Below, one piece after another: positions 25,608 through 33,955 of a stretch of DNA of 42,869 nucleotides. The translations under genes and the position numbers were made by a program. The notes below the pieces were generated by a model. The model ran no database searches. It worked only from the letters and a program-made list of their open reading frames with translations, and had not been told where the DNA came from. Every line of letters begins with the position of its first letter. The stretch's first letter is position 1. This DNA is from Prolixibacteraceae bacterium (lineage in GTDB: Bacteria > Bacteroidota > Bacteroidia > Bacteroidales > Prolixibacteraceae), in the NCBI GenBank assembly GCA_947475715.1, contig CANJNY010000033.1, forward strand, positions 1-42,869, given 5' to 3'.

Positions 25608-26019
25608 TTTTGAATTATCTTACAGATTGAATTAAATTTTATTTTTAAAACTAATCTGATATTTTTGTCATTGATCATTCTGTTTCCTAAGTTTGCACCT
25701 AACCACTTTATTAAATAGATCTCAATAGCCTTAAACCAAATCTGGATATTCCACTTATAAACACAATCATAAGACTCCTTTAAATTTGATATTAAAAATT
25801 CAAGTCCAGATTTTTAAAAGTTTTTGAACTCCTCCCGGGGAAGGTGAATTTGCCCGATGTGCGTGACCGGGTGACTATCCGGGACACGAACCGTCACCCG
25901 ATCACTAACTTCTGATGGGCGGAATTTTATTTTCGGATTTAATTTTAGTTTTATTATTGGTATGACCTGTTTTGGCATAGCCATCATTTACTTTTGAAAA
26001 AAAACTAACCCTGATCGAT
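25608..26019. other. Gene-free stretch before the OGG-fold gene
   Basis: No reading frame with support is present. Besides the second palindrome there is a 9-bp inverted pair, AAATCTGGA (about 25738) with TCCAGATTT (about 25804), and a T-rich zone. The region could hide a non-coding RNA or the remains of a small mobile element, but nothing definite is seen. Confidence 0.4.
25863..25905 (+). repeat. 43-nt palindrome, copy 2
   Basis: GTGACCGGGTGAC (25863-25875) faces GTCACCCGATCAC (25893-25905) with one arm mismatch. Its overall length equals that of copy 1, 298 bp upstream, and both left arms share GTGANCGGGTGA. Confidence 0.7.
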
Positions 26020-26910
26020 ATGAAAATTAAATTATCCGAAGGTTCAACAGTCCTGAATGCATATCATCAGGAGCAGAGTAAAAAAGCCTGTAAGGCAATA
26101 ATGGAGATGAGGAAGCATCCATATACACTAGAGCAGGCAAAAGCCCAGACAAAAAGGATAAAAGAAGGAATGAAAAGGTCAGGTAAACAAGCTAAAACTA
26201 TGAAAATATCAAATTACAAGAGATTGATCCAGGTACTACCTTTTATGGAACAGGCATTTGAGGTTAAACGAAGTCAATGGACAAATTTAGTTTCAGAAGA
26301 GATACTTAATCAGATTTTTGGTGAAAATATTGAACAAAAAACAGCAGTTATCTCCGATCAAAATAATCCTTCGATAAAACCCATTGACCAGACCGTAATG
26401 ATTTCCAGATTTGAACTTTTTCACAAATACCAAAATCTTGAGTTATTTATTGTGAAGGTTTTGATGTGGGGATATCCAACCAAAGGGAGAGGTAAAAACA
26501 TTGAGAATCTTCTGAATGATTCCAATATAACTAAACTTAAGAATGCACTTGGTCAGTTTGAGTCCAAAGAAACCGTCACAATTTCTGAAATAAAGGATAT
26601 TCTTAAAATAGATGGACTTGGACTCTCAACCTTAACTAAATTTCTATACTTTATGAGGTTAATAATGGGTTCCAACCGGATACTTATTTTGGATTTACGG
26701 GTAATCACTGCATTAAATTCAGGTAAATATAGCGATCCGGGAATAGAAAAGTTCAAGTCACTCACCTATACCAATGCCTTAAAATATTACGATGATTATT
26801 TGATTTTTATAAATGAGCTGGCCAAGTATCTACAGGCTGAACCCGACCAGGTGGAGATGTTTCTGTTTGAATATGGCAGGAATCTAAAAGGAATGGTTCC
26901 GATGAATTAA
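26020..26910 (+). CDS. OGG-fold (helix-hairpin-helix) DNA-glycosylase-like protein
   Basis: The 296-residue protein has a C-terminal half that matches my recollection of bacterial 8-oxoguanine DNA glycosylase OGG-fold proteins. KVLMWGYPTKGRGKNIENLL (about 147-166) comes first. A helix-hairpin-helix follows, IDGLGLSTLTKFLYFM (197-212), with Gly199, Gly201 and Lys207. Then comes ILILDLRVITAL with Asp225 at the place of the conserved catalytic Asp, and finally FLFEYGRNLKG. The N-terminal 120 residues are charged, helical and unassigned. OGG-fold proteins of this kind often occur in accessory or defence loci, but no function has been shown that I know of. The gene lies in an AT-rich island with two small unknown genes and a broken nuclease gene. 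Glycosylase activity is inference from the fold. Confidence 0.65.
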   Translation: MKIKLSEGSTVLNAYHQEQSKKACKAIMEMRKHPYTLEQAKAQTKRIKEGMKRSGKQAKTMKISNYKRLIQVLPFMEQAFEVKRSQWTNLVSEEILNQIFGENIEQKTAVISDQNNPSIKPIDQTVMISRFELFHKYQNLELFIVKVLMWGYPTKGRGKNIENLLNDSNITKLKNALGQFESKETVTISEIKDILKIDGLGLSTLTKFLYFMRLIMGSNRILILDLRVITALNSGKYSDPGIEKFKSLTYTNALKYYDDYLIFINELAKYLQAEPDQVEMFLFEYGRNLKGMVPMN

Positions 26911-26945
26911 CCAATCAGATTATAGCTTAGTTTAAACTAAAACTT

Positions 26946-26999
26946 ATGACTAAGAAAAAGAAATTTTCGATTAACAAGAGTGAAAAACAAATTATCTAG
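26946..26999 (+). other. Very short frame, possibly the start of a lost gene
   Basis: ATG at 26946 opens 17 codons (MTKKKKFSINKSEKQII) that stop at TAG. The lysine-rich start looks like the beginning of a real protein that was cut off. It is too short to claim as a gene. Confidence 0.25.
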
Positions 27000-27025
27000 T
27001 ATTATCATTATCGCACATGATAATA
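27000..27025 (+). repeat. Inverted repeat upstream of the two small genes
   Basis: TATTATCAT and ATGATAATA form a perfect 9-bp inverted repeat with an 8-nt spacer. It could be an operator or the terminator of the upstream stretch; it sits 100 nt before the gene at 27125. Confidence 0.55.
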
Positions 27026-27124
27026 GTTAGTTATGTGGAAGTGTGATTAATATGTAGGACATTTCACAAAACGCAGCGATATTGACAAATTGAAGTAGGG
27101 GCAATCAATTTAAAATAGAAGAAA

Positions 27125-27427
27125 ATGAAAGAGCCAATTGATTACGAAGCACGCATGGACAAAATTTTCACACAAGGTCATTTATGGAATCATCGCACAC
27201 TGCGAACTGTTTTTGATCCCGGCTCCTCAGAATGGGATGCAACTAGTATGAATCGGAAAATTGAAATTTTAATGAAGGTTATCGAAAACGGCGAAGAATT
27301 AGATGCATTGATCTTTGACTACAAAGAACGCTATATGGAACAAGACCGTCATGACATTGCTCGTCGGGTGCAAGAAGCAGTTATTCTTTTACTTGGTTAT
27401 AATTTGAAGGAGGGAAAACGATCATGA
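27125..27427 (+). CDS. Small protein of unknown function, first of an overlapping pair
   Basis: The 100-residue product is acidic to neutral and soluble, with no signal peptide. It begins MKEPIDYEARMDKIFTQGHL and contains MNRKIEILMKVIENGEELDA and RHDIARRVQEAVILLLGYNL, two probable amphipathic helices. Its stop codon overlaps the start of the next gene by 4 nt (ATGA), which implies translational coupling. I do not recognise a family. Small coupled genes of this size beside nuclease-like genes can be regulators or immunity partners, but nothing in the sequence proves this. Confidence 0.55.
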   Translation: MKEPIDYEARMDKIFTQGHLWNHRTLRTVFDPGSSEWDATSMNRKIEILMKVIENGEELDALIFDYKERYMEQDRHDIARRVQEAVILLLGYNLKEGKRS

Positions 27428-27678
27428 GTCTGGATACTTTTAGGCAACTAATAATTCAATATCAGGTTGTTGCAGTCGATGACTATAATCAAATACCCCA
27501 GCGAATCTATATTGCTCCATCAGTTAAACAAGTTACAGAGTTGACAAAAGTAATATGCATCGATTTAGCTAGTGAGATAGTTTTTTCCCCACAAATGATC
27601 GGAAGCTACGCCAAGTTCATGACTCCGATACGATTGATTGATCCTGAACTTGATAATATTGGAGAAATTCAAAAGTGA
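27424..27678 (+). CDS. Small protein of unknown function, second of an overlapping pair
   Basis: The 84-residue product starts MSLDTFRQLIIQYQVVAVDD and contains RIYIAPSVKQVTELTKVICI with DLASEIVF beyond, an alternating pattern that suggests a small alpha/beta fold. The start is preceded by AGGAGGG at 27408-27414, an unusually strong Shine-Dalgarno site for this genome, and overlaps the previous stop by 4 nt. The frame remains open after its TGA (27676-27678) into the nuclease-like gene, so it cannot be excluded that this TGA is also a lesion. No family is recognised. Confidence 0.5.
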   Translation: MSLDTFRQLIIQYQVVAVDDYNQIPQRIYIAPSVKQVTELTKVICIDLASEIVFSPQMIGSYAKFMTPIRLIDPELDNIGEIQK

Positions 27679-27723
27679 ATCGAGAAATTGTCAGATCTGA
27701 CTAAAATAGATCTGGTAAGAATT

Positions 27724-28635
27724 ATGGAAGAAAAACCGGAAATCAGGGATAAAGCAGGCCATCCCGATAATTTAACCCAAAACATCATTAACTTAAATAC
27801 TAATAAAGCCGAAGATACGGAAGATTTAGAAATTAGTAAAGCCCATTACATAAAACTTGGAACAGGAGGCAAATAGGCAGACGAATGTTTTGAAAATGGT
27901 ATAATTAGAATTGGTTGGAATTATGTAGATGGTGTCGAAGATATAAACTTAAAAGAATGGTTAAAGATTGAGCTAGGAATAAAACAATATTTTAAAATTG
28001 AAAATAAAAAAAATGGAGCAACACAAGATTTTAACACATTAAAGAGAATCTGCGAAGCATATAAGGATGAAGTTTTTATTACATTCCACAATAATCGAAT
28101 GTATTGGTGTCAAGCAATGCACGGACCAATAGAAGTGGATCTTGAATCCAAATTCAGAAGATGCTTGAATGGCTGGTCAAGCGAACCAATTGGAGGTGGA
28201 GAAGCATTTAATATTAGCGATATTTCTGGCTACCTGACAAAGACACAAGGTTTTCAAGGCACTTCATGCATTTTGGATCAGGATCAAACTAAAATTCTTC
28301 GAAGGTTAATAAACAAAAAGAAAAAGGATTCAACAGTAAAGGTAGAATCTTTAAAGATTGAAATAATTGAAACTGCAGTAGAGTTATTTAAAGATTTGTA
28401 TTGGAAAGATTGTGAGATTTTAGCCGATTTAATTTTTCAAAGATGTGGTTGGCAACGAATAAGTATGCATGGAGAAAACATGAAATTTATCGATATGCAA
28501 TACAATGAGCCAATAAGTGGAAATCGCTATGATGTACAAGTCAAATCTGGTGCTGGAAAGAATACATTCGACGAATGTATTACACATTATAAAAATCATC
28601 AAACAAGTAAGTTTTACTTTAAAAAAGCTTTTTAA
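27724..28635 (+). pseudogene. PD-(D/E)XK nuclease-like gene interrupted by an in-frame TAG
   Basis: From the ATG at 27724 the frame runs to a TAG at 27874-27876 (codon 51) and then continues in the same frame, without another stop, to 28635. The junction reads YIKLGTGGK-stop-ADECFEN, then GIIRIGW. A tryptophan (TGG) is the likely original codon, as similar nuclease-like proteins have a GKW...C...G.IRxGW arrangement near the start. The C-terminal part has GWQRISMHGENMKFIDMQ with Asp257, and RYDVQVKSG with Gln272 and Lys274, the D...QxK pattern of the restriction-endonuclease-like superfamily. The protein ends soon after (SKFYFKKAF), so the C-terminus may also be shortened. An ATG at 28099 could yield a C-terminal fragment that keeps the nuclease core. 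A restriction or defence role is inferred. Confidence 0.6.
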
Positions 28636-28675
28636 AACTAATTTAATTTGTTAAGGCTTGACTTTGGGTAAACAG

Positions 28676-28705
28676 CTTCTCCCTCTATGCAAATGAGGGA
28701 AGAGG
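28676..28705 (+). repeat. Imperfect hairpin downstream of the nuclease-like gene
   Basis: CTTCTCCCTC and GAGGGAAGAGG can pair around TATGCAAAT with a bulge. It lies 40 nt after the stop and could be a terminator without a U-tract or a dispersed palindrome at the edge of the accessory island. Confidence 0.4.
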
Positions 28706-28832
28706 TAATATAATTTCCAAAACATAATTATAAATTGTACATTTGATTAAATTTGTAATCTAAGTAAACCAATAAACCTTAGATCGATACTCTTTACCTT
28801 TCGAATTGCGTCACCTAATAATAACCTATGTT

Positions 28833-29657
28833 ATGGAAGACCAACATCACCCATCGGATCACCACCAATCACACGAACTTTCAAAAGATGAAAGGAAGCG
28901 GCTGGAGAAGGAGCTTGAACGGCTTCAGCTGGAGCTTGTTAAACTGCTCGAATGGATAAAGGTCAAAAAACTCAAGGTTGTGGTGATCTTCGAAGGGCGC
29001 GATGCCGCCGGAAAAGGTGGGGTAATCAAGCGGGTGATGGAGTATTTAAATCCCCGGTTTTGCAAGGTTGTGGCCTTGGGCATTCCCACCGAGAAGGAGA
29101 AAACGCAATGGTATTTTCAGCGGTATACCAAACATTTGCCTGCTGCCGGCGAGATGATTCTTTTCGATCGCAGCTGGTATAACAGGGCAGGGGTGGAGCA
29201 GGTGATGGGTTTTTGTTCCCCTTTAGAATATGAAGAATTTCTCCGGTCGTGCCCCGAATTTGAACGGATGCTAGTCCGTTCAGGTATCTTGCTTATCAAA
29301 TACTGGTTTTCGGTCAGTGATGATGAGCAGGAGCGGAGGTTTCAGGAGCGGATCGTCAACCTGGCTAAACGGTGGAAAATAAGTCCAATGGATGTACTTA
29401 GCCGTTCAAAGTGGCTTGAATATTCCAAGGCCAAGGATGCGATGTTTCAATATACCGATATCAAGCAGGCCCCCTGGTATGTTGTTAATGCAAACAATAA
29501 GCTAAAGGCCAGGCTTAATTGTATCCATCATTTGTTATCTCTTATTCCTTATACTGAAATTGAGTCAGAAGAGATTAGTCTTCCTCCCAAACAATCGGAT
29601 GCAGGGTATATACGCCCCCCTGTGACTGATCAGACTTTTGTTCCAGAGGTTTATTGA
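28833..29657 (+). CDS. ppk2: Polyphosphate kinase 2 (class I type)
   Basis: From the ATG at 28833 the protein has 274 residues. The N-terminus is His-rich (MEDQHHPSDHHQSH), then comes a charged helix, the Walker A EGRDAAGKGG (54-63), and FDRSWYNRAGVEQVMGF (about 111-127), which is the hallmark of the class I PPK2 that makes GTP or ATP from polyphosphate and a nucleoside diphosphate. RWKISPMDVLSRSKWLEYSK and APWYVVNANNKLKARLN complete the family pattern. It differs clearly from the PPK2 at 4224-5105 (EGRDAAGKGG against AMDAAGKDST). It marks the return to core-type genes after the accessory island. No ppk1 or ppx is in the window. Confidence 0.95.
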   Translation: MEDQHHPSDHHQSHELSKDERKRLEKELERLQLELVKLLEWIKVKKLKVVVIFEGRDAAGKGGVIKRVMEYLNPRFCKVVALGIPTEKEKTQWYFQRYTKHLPAAGEMILFDRSWYNRAGVEQVMGFCSPLEYEEFLRSCPEFERMLVRSGILLIKYWFSVSDDEQERRFQERIVNLAKRWKISPMDVLSRSKWLEYSKAKDAMFQYTDIKQAPWYVVNANNKLKARLNCIHHLLSLIPYTEIESEEISLPPKQSDAGYIRPPVTDQTFVPEVY

Positions 29658-29776
29658 ATTCTGTTTCTTTTTACCTTTATTATTTTTCAGTTTTTAAAAA
29701 GAATAGAGTCTCTGTTGAGGTGATAATAAATGCGATCCGACTTTCCGATAACGAAATAAACGACTTTTGATTTCTG

Positions 29777-31048
29777 TTAATACCTGTTTTTCCACCACAT
29801 TCGGAGCCGTTCGAGGATTTTTAGCTCGGATTGGTTATTCTGTGGGGTGTAGAACCGTTTATTTTTGATTTTTTCGGGGAGAAACTGCTGGTCAACAAAA
29901 TTTCCTTCAAACGAATGGGCGTATTTATACGCTTTGCCGTAACCGATATCCTTCATCAGTTTGGTGGGTGCATTTCGCAGATGAAGTGGAATGGGAAGAT
30001 GACCTGATTCGCGCACCTCTGCCAAAGCGGCGTCAATGGCCTCGTAGGCTGAGTTACTTTTGGGTGAAGTGGCCAGATAAATTGTGCATTCCGACAGGAT
30101 GATCCTCGATTCGGGCATTCCGATCTTATGAACGGCATCGAATGTGTTTTGGGCGATCAGAAATGCATTAGGATTTGCAAGCCCCACATCTTCGGATGAG
30201 AGGATTAGTAAACGACGGGCAATGAATTTTACATCTTCGCCCCCTTCAATCATTCGTGCCAGGTAATATACTGCACCATCAGGATCGCCGCCACGGATAC
30301 TTTTGATAAATGCCGAGATGATATCGTAATGCATCTCCCCATTTTTGTCGTACAACGCAAGGTTTTCCTGTAATCTTGAAGTGACAAGCTCATTTGTGAT
30401 ATTAATTTCATCAGCTGTTTCACCATTCAAAACTATTTCCAGAACGTTAAGTAGTTTTCGGGCATCACCCCCTGAAAAGCGTAGTATCGCCTCATGCTCT
30501 TCAAGAACTATTTTTCGCTGGCTGAGCTCATAATCTTTCGTCAAAGCCTGGTTTAATAAGGTGAGCAAATCCTCTTTTTCGAGTGATTTCAGGATATAAA
30601 CCTGACATCGGGAGAGTAGTGGAGAGATCACTTCAAACGAGGGGTTCTCTGTGGTGGCACCGATTAATGTCACCAAACCTTGTTCAACAGCCCCGAGCAG
30701 TGAATCTTGCTGAGATTTACTGAACCGGTGAATCTCATCAATAAACAATATCGGATTTGGGGAAGTAAAAAACCTACTGTTCTTTGCTTTTTCAATCACT
30801 TCACGAACATCTTTTACCCCTGAATTTATCGCACTCAGGATATAAAATGGGCGGTTTAATGAGTTTGCAATGATTTTTGCCAGGGTTGTTTTTCCCACAC
30901 CCGGTGGACCCCAGAGGATGATCGAGGAGAGATTACCCGAATCGATCATTTTACGCAGCACTGCACCTTCTCCAACCAGATGTTTCTGACCGATATACTC
31001 CCCCAGACCAGTGGGCCTTAACCGTTCTGCAAGTGGTTGATTAGACAT
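29777..31048 (-). CDS. rarA: Replication-associated recombination protein A (RarA/MgsA)
   Basis: RarA is a clamp-loader-like AAA+ ATPase acting at stalled replication forks. The 423-residue protein begins MSNQPLAERLRPTGLGEYIG. It carries Walker A WGPPGVGKTT (46-55), Walker B ILFIDEIHRFSKSQQDSLL, sensor 1 GATTENPSFEV and the SRCQVYILKSL arginine-finger region. The C-terminal tetramerisation domain has RLLILSSEDVGLANPNAFLI and NAPTKLMKDIGYGKAYKYAH. It starts 2 nt after the stop of the TPR gene, so the two are probably cotranscribed although their functions seem unrelated. Confidence 0.97.
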   Translation of the reverse strand: MSNQPLAERLRPTGLGEYIGQKHLVGEGAVLRKMIDSGNLSSIILWGPPGVGKTTLAKIIANSLNRPFYILSAINSGVKDVREVIEKAKNSRFFTSPNPILFIDEIHRFSKSQQDSLLGAVEQGLVTLIGATTENPSFEVISPLLSRCQVYILKSLEKEDLLTLLNQALTKDYELSQRKIVLEEHEAILRFSGGDARKLLNVLEIVLNGETADEINITNELVTSRLQENLALYDKNGEMHYDIISAFIKSIRGGDPDGAVYYLARMIEGGEDVKFIARRLLILSSEDVGLANPNAFLIAQNTFDAVHKIGMPESRIILSECTIYLATSPKSNSAYEAIDAALAEVRESGHLPIPLHLRNAPTKLMKDIGYGKAYKYAHSFEGNFVDQQFLPEKIKNKRFYTPQNNQSELKILERLRMWWKNRY

Positions 31049-31050
31049 TA

Positions 31051-33081
31051 TTAATTGCAGTATCGCTTAATTACATTATACGCCTCACTGAGTCCTAATT
31101 CTCCGGCCTTGCTTAAGTCGAGTGAGCCACCCTCCATATCATCAAGGAAGATGCGAGTCAATCCCCGGTTAAAATAGGCTTCGGCAAAATCGGGTTCAAG
31201 TTCTATCGCTTTAGAGAAATCATTAATTGCATCCAGATAATCTTTCTTTTTAACTTTCGTATTTCCCATATTAAACCAGGCAAATATAAACCTTGGGTTC
31301 ATATATAATATTGATTCATAATCTTTTATTATGTCTTCATAGTCAAGTACTTTCTCTTCTTTCGGAGCATCTGTAGCCGCTTTTGTTCCGTTTATGTTAA
31401 GTGTTGTGGGTTCAGGCAGAAGACCGGGCATCCGGATAAAATCGACTCTTTTCATCATTGCATTGGCTCTGCTAAAATAGGCAAGGATATTACGACCATC
31501 CATTTTTATGGCTTTATTATAATCTTCAATAGCCTGATTATAGTTTTTAAGCAATTCGTAATAAAGAGCCCTGTTGAAATAGCTGTCAGGATTTTTCTTA
31601 TTATTCTGGATAGATTTATCCCAGAAACTTACACTTTCGTTATACTCTTCAGACCGCCAGTCGTCATTTTTAACCGCTTTATTGGTAATGAGCATAAATG
31701 GTTGATTATTATTTTTGCGATTAAGGGCATCAACCTCCATACTGTAATATTGCAGCCGCTCATAATCTACCGAGTCCTTATGAAATATTGAAACGATAAA
31801 TTCAGGCTTTAATTCGATTTTCACATTTCGATTCTGAACCATTCCTCTGGCAATTTCTGTTTCAGTGACTTCACCTCCATTGCGTACGACAATATTACGT
31901 CTGGCACGTTTTTGGGTGACCGGTCCTTTGTTATTTTCCTGTCCGGTTGCGGTTGAATCTGCCGCATTAATCTGAGGCTTATTATTTTGAGCTAAACTAT
32001 TGTTTTGATTTGAAGTGCTGCCAGATGGTATATTCCCGTTTGCGGCTGTTTGTTTTGCTGCACCATTTTGTTGATTGACCGCTTTACTCTGACCGGTTTG
32101 ATTTTGAGATTTTTGGTTCTGATTTGGGGAAGGTACAAAGCCATACAGGCGTCTTTGTCTCTCTCTTTCCTGTTCGGCATCCAGCCGTTTTTTGAATTTG
32201 GCGTATTGGGGATCCAGTTGTTCAGCAATGGCAAAATCAGATTCAAATCCCGGAATTTTAAGAGATTCTTTGGCTATTCCACGGTTAAGATAGGCAACTG
32301 CAATTTCGGGATTTAATTTGATCGCCATATCGTAATCGGGAATCGCACCCCTGGCATCATCCAGTTTATGCTTCACAATACCCCGGTTGACAAATGCCTG
32401 TCCCATTTTGGGATCGAGCCTGATACAGAGATCATAATCTTTCAGGGCTCCGGCATAATCCAGTTTTTCGAATTTTGCAATTCCACGCACAAGATAGGCA
32501 CCTGAGAAATGGGGTCGTATTTTAATTGCAGCATCACAGTCTTTTATAGCCCCTTCCAGATCATTTTTCATCTGCCTGGCAGAACTTCGGTTGAGAAAGG
32601 TATTTGCTTGTAATGGATCGATGTCGAGTGCTTTTGAATAATCTTCTATTGCTCCGTCAAGATCCTCCATGGCAGCCTTACAAATTCCCCGGTTGGTATA
32701 AATCGCCTGATCATCCGTTTTATATTCAAGTGCTTTTGAATAATCATTCAATGCCTCTTTATAATTTTTAAGTTCATAATTCGCCATTCCGCGATACATA
32801 TACGCTTCAGGGTAAAAAGGCTTAATATCCAAAGCTTTATCGTAATCATTTTTGGCTCCCCTGAAATCATCAATGTAATGTTTGGCCATTCCTCTGAAAT
32901 AATAGGGTTCCGGATTAGTCGGCCTTAGCTTTATAACGATATTTAAATTCTCGATAGCGCTTACGTAATTTCCGAAATAGATTCGGCTGCGACCGATATA
33001 AAAATACTGATCAATATTGAGTTGTGGGAAAGCAGACAATGATATGGTTGTCAAAATTAGTATCGATATAATTTTCTTCAT
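31051..33081 (-). CDS. Exported tetratricopeptide-repeat protein
   Basis: The 676-residue protein has a signal peptide (MKKIISILILTTISLSAFPQ). An N-terminal array of about seven to eight TPR units follows (about residues 20-300; for example ALDIKPFYPEAYMYRGMANY and AIKIRPHFSGAYLVRGIAKF). A low-complexity linker rich in Asn and Gln comes next (about 317-380), then a basic segment (KRARRNIVVRNGGEVTE). A second TPR array fills about 480-670. Such proteins act as scaffolds in the periplasm or at the outer membrane. In Bacteroidota related TPR proteins occur with envelope and gliding functions, but nothing here fixes a partner. A TAATTTTG box lies upstream at 33118-33111. Confidence 0.88.
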   Translation of the reverse strand: MKKIISILILTTISLSAFPQLNIDQYFYIGRSRIYFGNYVSAIENLNIVIKLRPTNPEPYYFRGMAKHYIDDFRGAKNDYDKALDIKPFYPEAYMYRGMANYELKNYKEALNDYSKALEYKTDDQAIYTNRGICKAAMEDLDGAIEDYSKALDIDPLQANTFLNRSSARQMKNDLEGAIKDCDAAIKIRPHFSGAYLVRGIAKFEKLDYAGALKDYDLCIRLDPKMGQAFVNRGIVKHKLDDARGAIPDYDMAIKLNPEIAVAYLNRGIAKESLKIPGFESDFAIAEQLDPQYAKFKKRLDAEQERERQRRLYGFVPSPNQNQKSQNQTGQSKAVNQQNGAAKQTAANGNIPSGSTSNQNNSLAQNNKPQINAADSTATGQENNKGPVTQKRARRNIVVRNGGEVTETEIARGMVQNRNVKIELKPEFIVSIFHKDSVDYERLQYYSMEVDALNRKNNNQPFMLITNKAVKNDDWRSEEYNESVSFWDKSIQNNKKNPDSYFNRALYYELLKNYNQAIEDYNKAIKMDGRNILAYFSRANAMMKRVDFIRMPGLLPEPTTLNINGTKAATDAPKEEKVLDYEDIIKDYESILYMNPRFIFAWFNMGNTKVKKKDYLDAINDFSKAIELEPDFAEAYFNRGLTRIFLDDMEGGSLDLSKAGELGLSEAYNVIKRYCN

Positions 33082-33110
33082 CAGTAGGAGAATAGCAATT
33101 TGTAAGATTG

Positions 33111-33118
33111 CAAAATTA
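33111..33118 (-). promoter_or_regulatory. Candidate -7 box for the TPR-rarA operon
   Basis: TAATTTTG on the minus strand matches TAnnTTTG and lies 29 nt before the TPR start. TTTAG about 19 nt further upstream approximates the -33 box. Confidence 0.5.
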
Positions 33119-33324
33119 GCAAAATAGTGTTTGTTGACTAAATTGAGATTTTTATTTTATAATAATAAAGTTTAAAGCATGTTAAATTGGCCCCCAAGGT
33201 GGTTTGGAAACCATTTTTTAAACCTGTTTAACGGGAGGGGTGGGGATTATCCGGGTGGGGGGACTACCTTTAGCTTTGAAAGTCAGTTCATGGCTGGAAA
33301 ACAGACCAATTCCAGGCAAATAAC

Positions 33325-33885
33325 TTAGATGCTTTTGATCATCCAGGGTGGATTTAGGTTCTTAATTGCCTCATGTGTTTTGCAACTTTCAATATGTGAG
33401 CCCTTTAAGTATCCGATACTCATTAAGAACTCATTCACAATCTCTCCGCCGGTAAAAGTAAACGTATTTTTAAATAATTTAGTCCATTCGACCCTTGTTT
33501 TTGGATGATGAAAATCGAGCCAGTTTTTAAATGAACCATGTTCTCTGCGGAGTTCTAAAATCTTTTTGGCATTGTTAATGGCTGCATTTATTTTTAACCT
33601 GTTGCGAATAATACCGGCATCATTCAAGAGTCTGTTGATCTCCTGATCACGGTATGAGGCCACTTTAACGATATTAAATTGGTCGTATGCTGCTTTGAAA
33701 TTTTGTTGCTTATTTAGGATTGTAGACCAGCTTAATCCGGCCTGGTTAATTTCTAAAACTAATCTTTCAAAAAGTTCATCATCATTTTCTATTGGAAATC
33801 CATAGGATGTGTCATGATAGATTCTATGGAGGTTTTCTTTTTCCATAGGTTCAACAACCTCGCAATATGATTTTGGAGCATCCAT
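33325..33885 (-). CDS. tag: DNA-3-methyladenine glycosylase I
   Basis: Tag removes 3-methyladenine from alkylated DNA. The 186-residue protein has the family's HhH fold with LVLEINQAGLSWSTILNKQQ (41-60), in which Glu45 corresponds to the important Glu of E. coli Tag. The zinc-binding residues are all present: Cys8, His24, His164 and Cys168 (GSHIESC). The length is normal. The gene stands alone on the minus strand, 70 nt downstream of the PepSY-like gene, and could be read through from it. Confidence 0.94.
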   Translation of the reverse strand: MDAPKSYCEVVEPMEKENLHRIYHDTSYGFPIENDDELFERLVLEINQAGLSWSTILNKQQNFKAAYDQFNIVKVASYRDQEINRLLNDAGIIRNRLKINAAINNAKKILELRREHGSFKNWLDFHHPKTRVEWTKLFKNTFTFTGGEIVNEFLMSIGYLKGSHIESCKTHEAIKNLNPPWMIKSI

Positions 33886-33955
33886 TTTTGTAAATCTGAT
33901 TTTAATCGGAATTTTAGTTTCCGATAATAATCCAGGGGGTAAAAATGCAGTTTAA

